DNA of 64,000 bases, from contig NZ_FNUC01000003.1 in assembly GCF_900106035.1 (NCBI RefSeq), forward strand, positions 2,473,501-2,537,500. Direction: 5' to 3'. Below the pieces are notes generated by a model. That model made no database searches. It was not told the origin of the DNA and saw only the letters and a program-made list of their open reading frames with translations. Positions 17,076 to 25,429 of the stretch are shown one piece after another. How positions within the stretch are numbered: the first letter of the stretch is position 1; each line of letters starts with the position of its first letter. This DNA comes from Jiangella alba (GTDB taxonomy: Bacteria > Actinomycetota > Actinomycetes > Jiangellales > Jiangellaceae). The position numbers and the translations under genes are program-made.

Positions 17076-18557
17076 ATGACGAACCCGTCCGACGCCCCGG
17101 TGCGCCTGTCCGAGCCGGCCGGGCGCTGGGTGCTGCTGGTGACGGCGGCCGGCTCCGGGCTGGTGCTGCTGGAGTCGACGGTGGTGACGATCGCGCTGCC
17201 GTCGCTCGGTGCGGACCTCGGCGCGTCGATGGCGCAGTTGCAGTGGACCGTCAACGCGTTCACGCTGACGCTGTCGGCGCTCATCCTGGTGGGCGGCAGC
17301 CTGGGCGACCGGTTCGGACGGCGCCGCCTCTACCTGGTGGGCGTGGCGTGGTTCGGCGCCGCGTCGCTACTGTGCGGGCTGGCGCCGACGGCGGACGTGC
17401 TGATCGTGGCGCGCGGGCTGCAGGGCGTCGGCGGGGCGCTGATCGTCCCCGGGTCGCTGGCGCTGGTCCAGAACGCCTTCCACCCCGACGACCGCAACCG
17501 GGCGATCGGCTGGTGGGCCGGGACGAGTGGCGTGGCGGGAGCGGCGGGCCCGCTGGTCGGCGGGGCGCTCGTCGACGCCGCGGGCTGGCGCTGGGTGTTC
17601 TTCGTGAACGTGCCGCTGGCGGTGGTGCTCGCGGTGCTGCTGGTGACCCGGGTGCCGGAGAGCCGCGTGCCGGGCCGGCCGCCGCGCTTCGACGTCGCGG
17701 GCGGGGTGCTCGCGGTGACGGCGCTGGCCGGGCTGACGTACGCGCTGACGCAGACGTCGGCGGGCTGGCCGGCGCTGGCGATCGGGCTGGCCGCGTCGGC
17801 GGTCTTCGCCGCGTTCCTGCTGGTGGAGCGGCGTCGCCCGGAGCCGATGCTGCCGCTGAGCCTGTTCGCGTCGCGCCAGTTCAGCGCCGCGAACCTGGCC
17901 AGCTTCCTGGTGTACGGCGCGCTGGCCGGCGCGTTCTTCCTGCTGCCGATCCAGCTGCAGGTGACCGCCGGGTTCTCGGCGTGGACGGCGGGCCTGGCGC
18001 TGCTGCCGCTGCCGGTGCTGACGCTGCTGCTGTCACCGTACGGCGGCGAGCTGACCACCCGCCTCGGCGCGCGGACGCCGCTGCTGGCCGGCTCGCTGGT
18101 GTGCGCCGCCGCGCTGGTGCTGTCGACCCGGATCGGCGCGGGCGCGGACTACCTCGGCGACGTGCTGCCGGTCGTCGTCCTCACCGGGATCGGGGTGCCG
18201 CTGATCACCCCGCCGGTCACCTCCGCCGTGCTCAGCGCCGTCCCGGACCGCAGCGCCGGCGTCGCCAGCGCCGTCAACAACGGCGTGGCCCGGGTGGCCG
18301 GCCTGCTCGTCGTCGCGGCGCTGCCGCTGCTGGCCGGGCTGCCGGCGGACGCGGCGGAGAACCCGGACGGGCTGGACCAGGGCTACGGCGCCGGCATGCT
18401 GATCTGCGCCGGCCTGTTCCTCGCCGGCGGCGTGGCCGGCTGGTTCGGGCTACCCCGCCGGGCGGCGCGGCCGGTGCAGCCGCTGGCCCGCCGGCACGCC
18501 TCGGTGACCTGCCCCCAGCTGGAGGCCGATCAGGCCTGGATGGCTCAGCCCGAATGA
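17076..18557 (+). CDS. MFS drug transporter, DHA2 (EmrB/QacA) type
   Basis: 493 aa with about 14 hydrophobic helices, the number typical of DHA2 proton antiporters. The N-terminal helix holds LLESTVVTIALPSLGADLGAS. Motif A is GGSLGDRFGRRRLYLVG (loop 2-3), and motif C-like GTSGVAGAAGPLVGGALVD follows in helix 5. These exporters expel lipophilic cations, antibiotics or the cell's own products. The C-terminal 35 residues are polar and cytoplasmic. It begins just after the hairpin that follows the DREY peptide gene. Substrate unknown. Confidence 0.92.
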   Translation: MTNPSDAPVRLSEPAGRWVLLVTAAGSGLVLLESTVVTIALPSLGADLGASMAQLQWTVNAFTLTLSALILVGGSLGDRFGRRRLYLVGVAWFGAASLLCGLAPTADVLIVARGLQGVGGALIVPGSLALVQNAFHPDDRNRAIGWWAGTSGVAGAAGPLVGGALVDAAGWRWVFFVNVPLAVVLAVLLVTRVPESRVPGRPPRFDVAGGVLAVTALAGLTYALTQTSAGWPALAIGLAASAVFAAFLLVERRRPEPMLPLSLFASRQFSAANLASFLVYGALAGAFFLLPIQLQVTAGFSAWTAGLALLPLPVLTLLLSPYGGELTTRLGARTPLLAGSLVCAAALVLSTRIGAGADYLGDVLPVVVLTGIGVPLITPPVTSAVLSAVPDRSAGVASAVNNGVARVAGLLVVAALPLLAGLPADAAENPDGLDQGYGAGMLICAGLFLAGGVAGWFGLPRRAARPVQPLARRHASVTCPQLEADQAWMAQPE

Positions 18558-18630
18558 TCCCAGCGCCCGAGAACCCCCCTTTCTCCACACTCGACACGCG
18601 GCCCCGAGGACACCGCGAGGGGACGACTCT

Positions 18631-18674
18631 CCGTGGCCTACTGCGCTACGGCCGAGACCCGGGAGCCACACCCT
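18631..18674 (-). repeat. Degenerate copy of the metH-end hairpin repeat
   Basis: Bases 18656-18674 match the terminal 19-mer of the repeat at 31574-31736 with one change (GACCCGGGAG, then C instead of A). The adjacent 18631-18655 retains GTGGCCTA and GCTACGGCCGAG, resembling the subterminal parts of both ends, as if the centre had been deleted. In the minus-strand reading it lies at the 3' end of the aldo/keto reductase gene and supplies its stop codon and last residues. Confidence 0.6.
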
Positions 18675-19638
18675 CGGGGTAGCCCAGCTCCAGCGCCGAC
18701 ACCTCGTCCAGCGCGGCCCGGATCTCGGCCGGCAGTTCGAGGTCGTCGGACCCGAGGACGTCGCGCAGCTGCCCGGCCGTGCGCGCCCCCACGATCGCCG
18801 CGGCGACGCCGGGCCGGTCGCGCACCCACGTCAGCGCGACCTCCAGCGGCAGCGCGTCCAGGCCGTCGGCGGCGGTGCAGACGGCGTCGACGATCTTGGC
18901 CGAGCGGGCGTCGAGATACTTGTCGACGAACGGCGCGAAGTGCGTGGTGGCGGCCCGGGAGTCGGCCGGGGTGCCGCTGCGGTACTTGCCGGTCAGCACC
19001 CCGCGCCCGAGCGGCGACCACGCCAGCACGCCGAGCCCGAGCCGCGCCGCCGCCGGCAGCACCTCGCGCTCGACGCCGCGCTCCAGCAGCGAGTACTCGA
19101 CCTGCGTCGACACCAGCGGCGCCTGGGTGCCGGCGACGGCGCGCTGGTGGACGGCGGCGGCCGCGGTCTGCCAGCCGGCGTAGTTGGACACGCCGGCGTA
19201 GCGGGCCCGCCCGGACGTGACGGCGTGCTCCAGCGCACCCAGCGTCTCCTCCATCGGCGCGGCGTCGCTCCACGCGGCGACCTGCCAGAGGTCGACGTAG
19301 TCGAGGTCGAGGCGGTCGAGGGAGTCGTCCAGCTGGTCCAGCAGCGCCCGCCGGGACACGTCCACGCGCCCCGGGCCGCCCGGCCGCCCGCCGCCGGCCT
19401 TCGTCGCGATCAGCAGGTTCGCCCGCGACACCGCGCTGTCGAGCAGCGCGCCGATGAGCTTCTCGCTCTCGCCGTTGCCGTACGCCGCCGCGGTGTCGAC
19501 CAGCGTGCCGCCGGCGTCGGCGAACGCCTTCAACTGCTCCCGCGCGTCGTGCTGGTCGGTGTCGCGTCCCCACGTCATGGTGCCGAGCCCCAGCCGCGAG
19601 ACGGACAGCCCGCTTCCCCCGAGTCGTCGCTGTTCCAC
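18646..19638 (-). CDS. Aldo/keto reductase
   Basis: 330 aa from GTG 19638, supported by a TAGCCT hexamer 6 nt upstream. TIM-barrel NADPH-dependent carbonyl reductase family. Visible: RRLGGSGLSVSRLGLGT, the Asp/Tyr catalytic region in LVDTAAAYGNGESE, the Lys in LIATKAGGG, GVSNYAGW and EYSLLERGVEREVLP. At the usual catalytic His position (LxQxHxxD) the sequence reads LWQVAAWSD, so His is replaced by Ala; from memory some actinobacterial relatives carry Gln here. The last seven residues and the stop come from a repeat fragment shared with the metH end. Substrate unknown. Confidence 0.9.
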   Translation of the reverse strand: MEQRRLGGSGLSVSRLGLGTMTWGRDTDQHDAREQLKAFADAGGTLVDTAAAYGNGESEKLIGALLDSAVSRANLLIATKAGGGRPGGPGRVDVSRRALLDQLDDSLDRLDLDYVDLWQVAAWSDAAPMEETLGALEHAVTSGRARYAGVSNYAGWQTAAAAVHQRAVAGTQAPLVSTQVEYSLLERGVEREVLPAAARLGLGVLAWSPLGRGVLTGKYRSGTPADSRAATTHFAPFVDKYLDARSAKIVDAVCTAADGLDALPLEVALTWVRDRPGVAAAIVGARTAGQLRDVLGSDDLELPAEIRAALDEVSALELGYPEGVAPGSRP

Positions 19639-19644
19639 GCCGTG

Positions 19645-19650
19645 AGGCTA
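19645..19650 (-). promoter_or_regulatory. -10-like TAGCCT, leaderless start of reductase
   Basis: TAGCCT on the minus strand, 6 nt before the GTG start at 19638. It fixes the start and predicts a leaderless mRNA. Confidence 0.55.
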
Positions 19651-19690
19651 CCGGGTGCGGCGCGGGCTCGGGCCGCGCCGCACCGACGGG

Positions 19691-19696
19691 TAGAGT
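19691..19696 (+). promoter_or_regulatory. -10-like TAGAGT with leader and RBS
   Basis: TAGAGT lies 29 nt before ATG 19726, and GGGAGGT (19715-19720 region) follows. Unlike its divergent neighbour, this promoter should give a normal leader with a ribosome binding site. Confidence 0.45.
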
Positions 19697-19725
19697 CGCC
19701 CGAAGTGTCTCGCGGGAGGTGACGG

Positions 19726-20775
19726 ATGCGGCTCGGGCTGAACCTGGGCTACTGGGGCGGTGGCGACGACCACCTGAACCTGGCGCTGGCCAGGGAGGCC
19801 GACCGGCTCGGCTACGCGGTGGTGTGGGCGGCCGAGGCCTACGGGTCCGACGCGCCGACGGTGCTCGCCTGGGTGGCCGCGCAGACCGAGCGCATCGACG
19901 TCGGCAGCGCCGTCATGCAGATCCCGGCCCGCACCCCGGCCACCACGGCGATGACGGCGGCCACGCTCGACAGCCTGTCCGGCGGGCGGTTCCGGCTCGG
20001 CCTCGGCGTCTCCGGCCCGCAGGTCTCCGAGGGCTGGCACGGCGTCCGCTTCGACCACCCGCTGGCCCGCACCCGCGAGTACGTCGACATCGTCCGGCTC
20101 GCGCTGTCGCGGCAGCGGCTGGCCTACGACGGCGAACACTGGCGGCTGCCGCTCCCGGACGGGCCGGGCAAGGCGCTGCAGCTGACGGTGCACCCCGTCC
20201 GGCCGTCGATCCCCGTCTACCTCGCCTCGATCGGGCCGCGGAACCTGGAGCTGACCGGCGAGATCGCCGACGGCTGGCTGGGCATCTTCTACGCGCCCGA
20301 GCACGCCGGCGAGTCGCTGGACCTCATCCGGGCCGGCCGGGCGACGACGGGGCGGAGCATGGACGGCTTCGACGTCGTGCCGACCGTCCCGGTGTCCGTC
20401 GGCGACGACCTGGAGGCGTGCGCCGAGCCGGTGCGCGCCTACTCGGCGCTGTACCTCGGCGGCATGGGCAGCCGGAAGCAGAACTTCTACAACGCGCTGG
20501 CCGTGCGCATGGGTTTCGGCGACGCCGCGCACACCGTCCAGGACCTGTTCCTGGACCGCAAGCACCGCGAGGCCGCGGCCGCCGTCCCGCTGGAGTTCGT
20601 CGACCGGACGGCGCTGATCGGCCCGCCCGAGCGCATCCGCGACCGCCTGCACGCCTACGCCGAGTCGGGCGTCACCACGCTGTCCGTCGCGGCGCACGCC
20701 GGCCCGCTGGAGGCGCGCCTGGCCGCGCTTCGCACCGTCGCCGAGGCGCTGGACGCCGCCGGCCTGGCATCCTGA
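19726..20775 (+). CDS. LLM-class F420-dependent oxidoreductase
   Basis: 349 aa TIM-barrel of the luciferase-like monooxygenase family. Visible: the opening RLGLNLGYW, a strand with VVWAAEAYGSDAPTVLAW, AVMQIPARTPATTAMTAATL, the conserved SGGRFRLGLGVSGPQV, and PVYLASIGPRNLELTGEIADGW. These are typical of F420-binding actinobacterial members, which pass hydride between F420H2 and organic substrates. The reaction is unknown. It has its own RBS and is followed 25 nt later by uppP, so both are probably co-transcribed. Confidence 0.9.
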   Translation: MRLGLNLGYWGGGDDHLNLALAREADRLGYAVVWAAEAYGSDAPTVLAWVAAQTERIDVGSAVMQIPARTPATTAMTAATLDSLSGGRFRLGLGVSGPQVSEGWHGVRFDHPLARTREYVDIVRLALSRQRLAYDGEHWRLPLPDGPGKALQLTVHPVRPSIPVYLASIGPRNLELTGEIADGWLGIFYAPEHAGESLDLIRAGRATTGRSMDGFDVVPTVPVSVGDDLEACAEPVRAYSALYLGGMGSRKQNFYNALAVRMGFGDAAHTVQDLFLDRKHREAAAAVPLEFVDRTALIGPPERIRDRLHAYAESGVTTLSVAAHAGPLEARLAALRTVAEALDAAGLAS

Positions 20776-20800
20776 CCACCAGAGGGAGTCGACGCAACAC

Positions 20801-21652
20801 ATGGAGTGGTTCCAGGCCGTCGTGCTGGGCGTGCTGCAGGGGCTGACCGAGTTCCTGCCCATCTCGTCCAGCGCACACCTGCGCATCTATCCGGAGCTGT
20901 TCGGCTGGGAGGACCCCGGCGCCGCGTTCACCGCCGTCACGCAGATCGGCACCGAGACCGCCGTCATCCTCTACTTCGCCCGCGACATCGGCCGCATCGT
21001 CAGCGCGTGGTTCCGGTCGCTCGCCGGCGGGCGCGAGGCGTCGCGGGGCCGCCGCCGGCGCGCGTCGTACGACCCGCAGGACGCCCGGATGGGCTGGTTC
21101 GTCATCATCGGGACCATCCCGATCGGCGCGCTCGGCTACCTGCTGCAGGACGTCATCCGCGACGACTTCCGCTCCCTCTGGATCATCGCGACGACGCTGG
21201 TGGTGCTCGGCGTGATCCTCGGCATCGCCGACCGCGTCGGCCGCAAGGACCGCACCATCGCCGACCTCACCTACAAGGACGCCGTCCTCATCGGGTTCGC
21301 CCAGGCGATGGCGCTCATCCCCGGCGTGTCCCGGTCCGGCGCGTCGATCAGCATGGGGCTGTTCCTCGGCCTGGACCGCGCGGCGGCGGCCCGGTTCGCG
21401 TTCCTGCTGGCCATCCCGGCGGTGCTCGGCTCGGGCATCTTCGAGTGGCCGGGCGCGATGGAGGAGGGGTCGGTCTACGGCGCCGGCCCGACGATCCTCG
21501 CCACCATCGTCGCCTTCGCCGTCGGCTTCGCCGTCATCGCCTGGCTGATGTCGTGGCTGGAGAAGCGGTCCTTCGCGCCCTTCATCATCTACCGCGTCGC
21601 GCTGGGGCTGTTCACCTTCGCGATGCTGGCCACCGGGACCTGGAGCTCCTAG
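20801..21652 (+). CDS. uppP: Undecaprenyl-diphosphatase (BacA family)
   Basis: 283 aa integral membrane enzyme that removes a phosphate from undecaprenyl diphosphate outside the membrane, recycling the lipid carrier for peptidoglycan; overproduction gives bacitracin resistance. Both family motifs are present: GLTEFLPISSSAHL near the N-terminus and ALIPGVSRSGASISMGLF later, with the catalytic Glu, Ser and Arg. About eight helices. A GAGGGAG site lies about 12-20 nt before the ATG. It converges on the M23 peptidase gene with a 176-bp gap. Confidence 0.96.
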   Translation: MEWFQAVVLGVLQGLTEFLPISSSAHLRIYPELFGWEDPGAAFTAVTQIGTETAVILYFARDIGRIVSAWFRSLAGGREASRGRRRRASYDPQDARMGWFVIIGTIPIGALGYLLQDVIRDDFRSLWIIATTLVVLGVILGIADRVGRKDRTIADLTYKDAVLIGFAQAMALIPGVSRSGASISMGLFLGLDRAAAARFAFLLAIPAVLGSGIFEWPGAMEEGSVYGAGPTILATIVAFAVGFAVIAWLMSWLEKRSFAPFIIYRVALGLFTFAMLATGTWSS

Positions 21653-21740
21653 GCCGACGAGCGGCGGCCGGCTGACGGGGTGCTGGGGCGCCGGGCCGTG
21701 CGGGGTACGGCCCGGAGTTGTGCAGGGGCGGGTTGACCTG

Positions 21741-21759
21741 AGCGCCAACAGTTGGCGCT
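21741..21759. terminator. Perfect palindrome between uppP and M23 gene
   Basis: AGCGCCAAC-A-GTTGGCGCT is a perfect 9+9 inverted repeat about a single base, in the 176-bp region between two convergent genes. As RNA it would form a 6-7 bp stem. Its position suggests a bidirectional terminator, but its symmetry also suits a protein-binding site. Nothing else is visible in this gap. Confidence 0.45.
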
Positions 21760-21828
21760 GGTGTCACCTCGCCCGAACGGTTGTCGTCCTGGGGGCGCCC
21801 GGGCTGCCGCTGCCGCAGGTGCGCCTCG

Positions 21829-23181
21829 CTAGGACGTGCCGCCGGGCAGCGGGGCGCTGGCCACCCAGGGCCAGGGGTCGGTGTGCTGGCCGTCGAGGCG
21901 GACCTCGAAGTGCAGGTGCGGCCCGGTGGAGTAGCCGGTGGAGCCGATGTTGCCGATGTACTGGCCCTTCTCGACCCGCTGGCCGGGCACCACCATGAGG
22001 TCCGACTGGTGCGCGTACATGGTGGTGAGCCGCTGGCCGTTCACGATGCCGTGGTCGAGGATCACCATGTTGCCGTAGGCGTTGTTCCACTGCGCCTCGA
22101 TGACGGTGCCGGCGTCGGCGGCGTAGATGCGGCCGTCGCCGCGGCCGAAGTCGAGGCCGGTGTGCATCTTCACGTAGCCGAGGATGGGGTGCAGCCGCTG
22201 GCCGTACTCCGACGTCGTGGGGCCGGTGGCCGGCCGGGTGAAGGCGCCGGTGCCGTAGCCGGGACCGTAGCTGGCCGCCGCCAGCAGCTCGCCGACCTCG
22301 GTGGACTGCTGCAGCAGCTCCATGTAGCGCTGGTAGTCCTCGAGCCGGGCGTCGGCCGCCGCCTGCACGGCGCCCTGGACCAGCGTCTGGGTGTTGTCGA
22401 CGACCTGGCGGGCGGCGAGTGCCGCCGCCTCGGCCGTCTCCAGCGCGGCGAGCGACTGGCTTGCCTGACCGGCCACGGTCTCGAGCTGCAGCCGCTGGCC
22501 CTCGAGGCGGGCGTGCGCGTTGGAGAGCTCGGCCTGGGTGTTCGCCATCTCGCCCAGCGCGCCGTCGGCGGTGCGCAGCAGCGTGCGCATGCCCATGTAG
22601 CGCGACGCGAGGTCGTCGGGCGTCTCGGCGCCGAGGACGACGCCCATGGCGGCGAGGTTGTTGCCCTGGTACGCCTCGCGGGCGATGGTGCCGATGGTGT
22701 TGCGGGTGGCCGCCGCGCGGGCGTCGAGGTCGTCGATCTCGCGCTGGGTGCGGGCCACCGACTCGGTGGCGATCTTCAGCTGCTGCTGGGCGTGGATGTC
22801 GTTGGCGCGGGCGTCGTCGGCGGCGGCGGACGCGGAGGCGAACACCTCCTGCGCCGAGCTGAGGTCGGACATCACCTGGGCGAGCAGGCGCTGCGCCTCG
22901 GCGACGGCGACCGTCTGGGCGCCCTCCAGCCCCTGCGCGTACGCGGACTCGGGGTCACCCGGCGCGGGCGGCGCCTCGACCGGCGGCGGCGCGACGGTGC
23001 CCGGCGGGAGCTCGTCGGGCGGGACGTCGTCGGGCGCGCCGTCGGTGGGCGGGTGCACCGGCGGCTGGGTGGCCGGGGGAGGCGTGACGGGCGCCGCGGC
23101 GGCGGGCCCGGCGACGGCGGCCAGGGCGAGACCCGCGGTGGCCGCGATGGCCGCCACGTGGCGACGTCTGAGGAACCGCAT
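21829..23181 (-). CDS. Secreted M23-family peptidoglycan endopeptidase
   Basis: 450 aa from ATG 23181. Signal peptide at 1-29 (RFLRRRHVAAIAATAG, ending AAAA). A Pro-rich linker covers about 30-75, a long coiled coil about 80-290 (QTVAVAEAQRLLAQVMSDL and ETVARTQREIDDLDAR-like heptads), and the LytM/M23 domain about 315-445. Zinc and catalytic residues are visible in KMHTGLDFGRGDG and in GPHLHFEVRLDG. The layout matches EnvC/NlpD-like or actinobacterial cell-wall hydrolases. It acts in the wall, probably at septation. I see no c-di-AMP riboswitch in the 163-bp upstream region. Confidence 0.93.
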   Translation of the reverse strand: MRFLRRRHVAAIAATAGLALAAVAGPAAAAPVTPPPATQPPVHPPTDGAPDDVPPDELPPGTVAPPPVEAPPAPGDPESAYAQGLEGAQTVAVAEAQRLLAQVMSDLSSAQEVFASASAAADDARANDIHAQQQLKIATESVARTQREIDDLDARAAATRNTIGTIAREAYQGNNLAAMGVVLGAETPDDLASRYMGMRTLLRTADGALGEMANTQAELSNAHARLEGQRLQLETVAGQASQSLAALETAEAAALAARQVVDNTQTLVQGAVQAAADARLEDYQRYMELLQQSTEVGELLAAASYGPGYGTGAFTRPATGPTTSEYGQRLHPILGYVKMHTGLDFGRGDGRIYAADAGTVIEAQWNNAYGNMVILDHGIVNGQRLTTMYAHQSDLMVVPGQRVEKGQYIGNIGSTGYSTGPHLHFEVRLDGQHTDPWPWVASAPLPGGTS

Positions 23182-23332
23182 CCGCGTCGTGTCCCCTCCC
23201 GTGCCACGGCGCGTGTGGCCCGGATGGGCCGAACGGTCCCGGCGACGAAGACATTTGTCTGAAGACTTGATAACCCATTTCGGTGACGCGCGCGACCCCC
23301 TGGGCAGATGTTCATGTGATCGGTACTCCTCG

Positions 23333-23338
23333 TAGGCT
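23333..23338 (+). promoter_or_regulatory. -10-like TAGGCT, leaderless start
   Basis: TAGGCT lies 6 nt before ATG 23345, in the 163-bp region divergent from the M23 peptidase. A leaderless phosphatase mRNA is predicted. Confidence 0.55.
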
Positions 23339-23344
23339 TCCCAC

Positions 23345-24040
23345 ATGCCCACAGTCGTCCTGATACGCCACGGCCGGACCACCGCCAACGTCGCGGGCGT
23401 GCTGGCCGGTCGCACGCCGGGGGTGGGCCTCGACGACATCGGCCGCGAGGGCGCGGCGGCGCTCGCGGCGCGGCTCGACGCGGTGCACCCGGCGGTGGTC
23501 GTCAGCAGCCCGCTGGAGCGGTGCGTGCAGACGGCGACGGCCATCGCGGGCGGCCGCGAGGTCGTCACCGACGACGGCCTGACCGAGTGCCACTACGGCG
23601 ACTGGACCGGCCGCTCGCTCACCGACCTACGCCGCGAGAAGCTGTGGAAGGTCGTCCAGGAGCACCCGTCCGGCGTGGTCTTCCCCAGCGGCGAGTCGCT
23701 GCGCGCCGTCCAGCGCCGCGCCGTCGACGCCGTCCGCGCCCGCGACGCCGCACTGGGCGCCGAGCACGGGCCCGGCGCGGTGTGGTTTGCCGTCTCACAC
23801 GCCGACGTCATCAAGGCGGTGCTGGCCGACGCGCTCGGCATGCACCTCGACCACTTCCAGCGGCTGGTCGTCGACCCGTGCTCGGTGTCGATCGTCTCGT
23901 TCACCGAACGGCGGCCGTTCGTGCTGCGCGTCAACGACACCGGCGGCGACCTCGGCTTCCTCCGGTCGCCGGCCCGGCGGCGCCGGCGCGCCACCCGCGG
24001 CGACGCCGTCGTCGGCGGGGGAGCGGGCGACGCGAGATAG
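23345..24040 (+). CDS. Histidine phosphatase family protein (MSMEG_4193-like)
   Basis: 231 aa. The phospho-accepting motif RHGRTTAN is at residues 8-15; the second conserved Arg is near VVSSPLERCVQTA, the Glu is in TECHYGDWTG, and the second His is in VSHADVIK. These define the phosphoglycerate-mutase-like superfamily. The final 25 residues are Arg-rich and variable. In actinobacteria this subgroup usually precedes DUF3090, an SCO1664-like protein and mshC, as here, so a link with mycothiol is possible but unproven. The start is fixed by a TAGGCT 6 nt upstream. Confidence 0.92.
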   Translation: MPTVVLIRHGRTTANVAGVLAGRTPGVGLDDIGREGAAALAARLDAVHPAVVVSSPLERCVQTATAIAGGREVVTDDGLTECHYGDWTGRSLTDLRREKLWKVVQEHPSGVVFPSGESLRAVQRRAVDAVRARDAALGAEHGPGAVWFAVSHADVIKAVLADALGMHLDHFQRLVVDPCSVSIVSFTERRPFVLRVNDTGGDLGFLRSPARRRRRATRGDAVVGGGAGDAR

Positions 24041-24043
24041 GCT
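24038..24043 (+). promoter_or_regulatory. -10-like TAGGCT, leaderless start of DUF3090 gene
   Basis: TAGGCT overlaps the phosphatase stop (TAG at 24038-24040) and lies 6 nt before GTG 24050. The DUF3090 gene may therefore have its own leaderless transcript inside the cluster. Confidence 0.5.
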
Positions 24044-24049
24044 TTCCGG

Positions 24050-24610
24050 GTGGCCGTGCAGGTGTACCGATTCGACCAACCCGAACGCTTCATCGCCGGA
24101 ACCGTCGGGCGCCCCGGCGAGCGTTCGTTCTTCCTCCAGGCCCGCGACGCCACCAAGCTGATCAGCGTCCTGCTCGAGAAGGAGCAGGTGTCGGTGCTCG
24201 CCGAGCGGGTCGACGACATGCTCGACGAGATCCTGCGCCGGGCCGGCGGCATGACCACCGTCCCCGCCGTCGCGCCGGCCGAGCTCGACGACCTCGAGCC
24301 GCTCGAGCAGCCGATCGTCGAGGAGTTCCGCGTCGGCGCCATGACGCTGCGCTGGGACACCGACGACGAGCAGATCGTCATGGCCGCGTACGCCGTCGTC
24401 GACGACGAGACCGAGCCGCCCGACGACCCCGACGAGTCCGACCGCGACGTCATGGTCGTGCGGCTGACCGGACCGGCCGCCCGGGCGTTCGTCAAGCGGG
24501 CGCAGGCCGTCGTCGCCGCGGGCCGCCCGCCGTGCCCGCTGTGCAGCCTGCCGCTCGACCCGGCCGGGCACGTGTGCCCCCGGCAGAACGGCTACCGGCG
24601 GCGGGACTGA
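24050..24610 (+). CDS. DUF3090 family protein
   Basis: 186 aa from GTG. The N-terminal part (VYRFDQPERFIAGTVGRPGE, then SFFLQARD) and the helix DDMLDEILRRAG fit DUF3090. The C-terminus carries CPLCSLPLDPAGHVC, a likely zinc-binding cluster with three Cys and a His. This suggests a cytoplasmic protein with a zinc ribbon tail. It is almost always next to the SCO1664-like gene, here only 4 nt away, and upstream of mshC. Function is unknown; the fixed neighbourhood suggests a shared task with the kinase-like partner. Confidence 0.9.
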   Translation: MAVQVYRFDQPERFIAGTVGRPGERSFFLQARDATKLISVLLEKEQVSVLAERVDDMLDEILRRAGGMTTVPAVAPAELDDLEPLEQPIVEEFRVGAMTLRWDTDDEQIVMAAYAVVDDETEPPDDPDESDRDVMVVRLTGPAARAFVKRAQAVVAAGRPPCPLCSLPLDPAGHVCPRQNGYRRRD

Positions 24611-24614
24611 CCGC

Positions 24615-25424
24615 GTGGACCTGCTGAGCCTGCTCCGCGAGGGCGAGCTGACCGTCGAGGGCAGGCTCGTCGTCGCGTCCAACCTCACCCTGCTCGGGCG
24701 CGTCACCCACGGCGACGCGTCGGTGCGGTGCGTGTACAAGCCGGTCAGCGGCGAGCAGCCGCTGTGGGACTTTCCCGACGGCACGCTGGCCGCGCGCGAG
24801 GCGGCCGCGTACGAGCTGTCCGCGGCGGCCGGCTGGCACGTGGTGCCGCCGACGGTGCTGCGCCCGGACGGGCCGTTCGGCGCCGGCATGTGCCAGGCGT
24901 GGATGGACCAGGGCGAGGCCGAGCTGGGGGCGGGCCGCGTCGACGTCGTGCCCGCGTCGGCGCCGCCGGCCGGCGGCTGGCTGCCGATCCTCGAGGCGGT
25001 CGACGGCGACGGCACGCCGGTCCTGCTGGTGCACGCCGACGACCCCGGGCTGCGCCGGCTGGCCGTCTTCGACGCCGTCGTCAACAACGCCGACCGCAAG
25101 GGCGGGCACGTCCTGGCCGGCGACCGGTCCGTCGCGCCGTCCGTCGCCGAGGTGGTGGGCGTCGACCACGGCGTCTGCTTCAACGCCGACCCGAAGCTGC
25201 GCACCGTCCTGTGGGGCTGGGCCGGGTCCGCGCTCACCGCCGCCGAGCGGTCCGAACTGGAGCGGCTGCGCGCCCTGGCCGGCGGCGCCCTGGGGACGAC
25301 GCTGGGCGAGCTCCTAACGGACGAGGAGGTCGCGGCGACGCTCGCCCGCATCGACGCGCTGCTCGCCCGCGGGACGATGCCCAGTCCCGAGGGGCGGATG
25401 CCGGTTCCGTGGCCGGTGTTCTGA
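24615..25424 (+). CDS. SCO1664 family kinase-like protein
   Basis: 269 aa from GTG, 4 nt after DUF3090. The sequence follows a PI3/4-kinase-like or HipA-like core: a Lys in the nucleotide pocket (VYKPVSGE, K42), a catalytic-loop-like VVNNADRKGGH (D160), and a metal-binding GVDHGVCF (D184). All three positions look intact, so ATP binding and phosphotransfer are plausible. No experimental role is known to me. It lies between DUF3090 and mshC, and the DUF3090-SCO1664 coupling suggests a complex. Cytoplasmic; no signal or membrane segment. Confidence 0.85.
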   Translation: MDLLSLLREGELTVEGRLVVASNLTLLGRVTHGDASVRCVYKPVSGEQPLWDFPDGTLAAREAAAYELSAAAGWHVVPPTVLRPDGPFGAGMCQAWMDQGEAELGAGRVDVVPASAPPAGGWLPILEAVDGDGTPVLLVHADDPGLRRLAVFDAVVNNADRKGGHVLAGDRSVAPSVAEVVGVDHGVCFNADPKLRTVLWGWAGSALTAAERSELERLRALAGGALGTTLGELLTDEEVAATLARIDALLARGTMPSPEGRMPVPWPVF

Positions 25425-25429
25425 ACATC

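Noticed and set aside
16816-18557. A RiPP cluster made of the DREY peptide and MFS pump
   Set aside because: No modification enzyme, protease or leader motif is visible nearby, the peptide has an ordinary signal sequence, and a strong hairpin separates it from the pump gene.
23182-23344. Possible c-di-AMP (ydaO) riboswitch before the M23 peptidase
   Set aside because: Actinobacterial wall hydrolases often have one, but the 163-bp region is short and I find none of the conserved elements.
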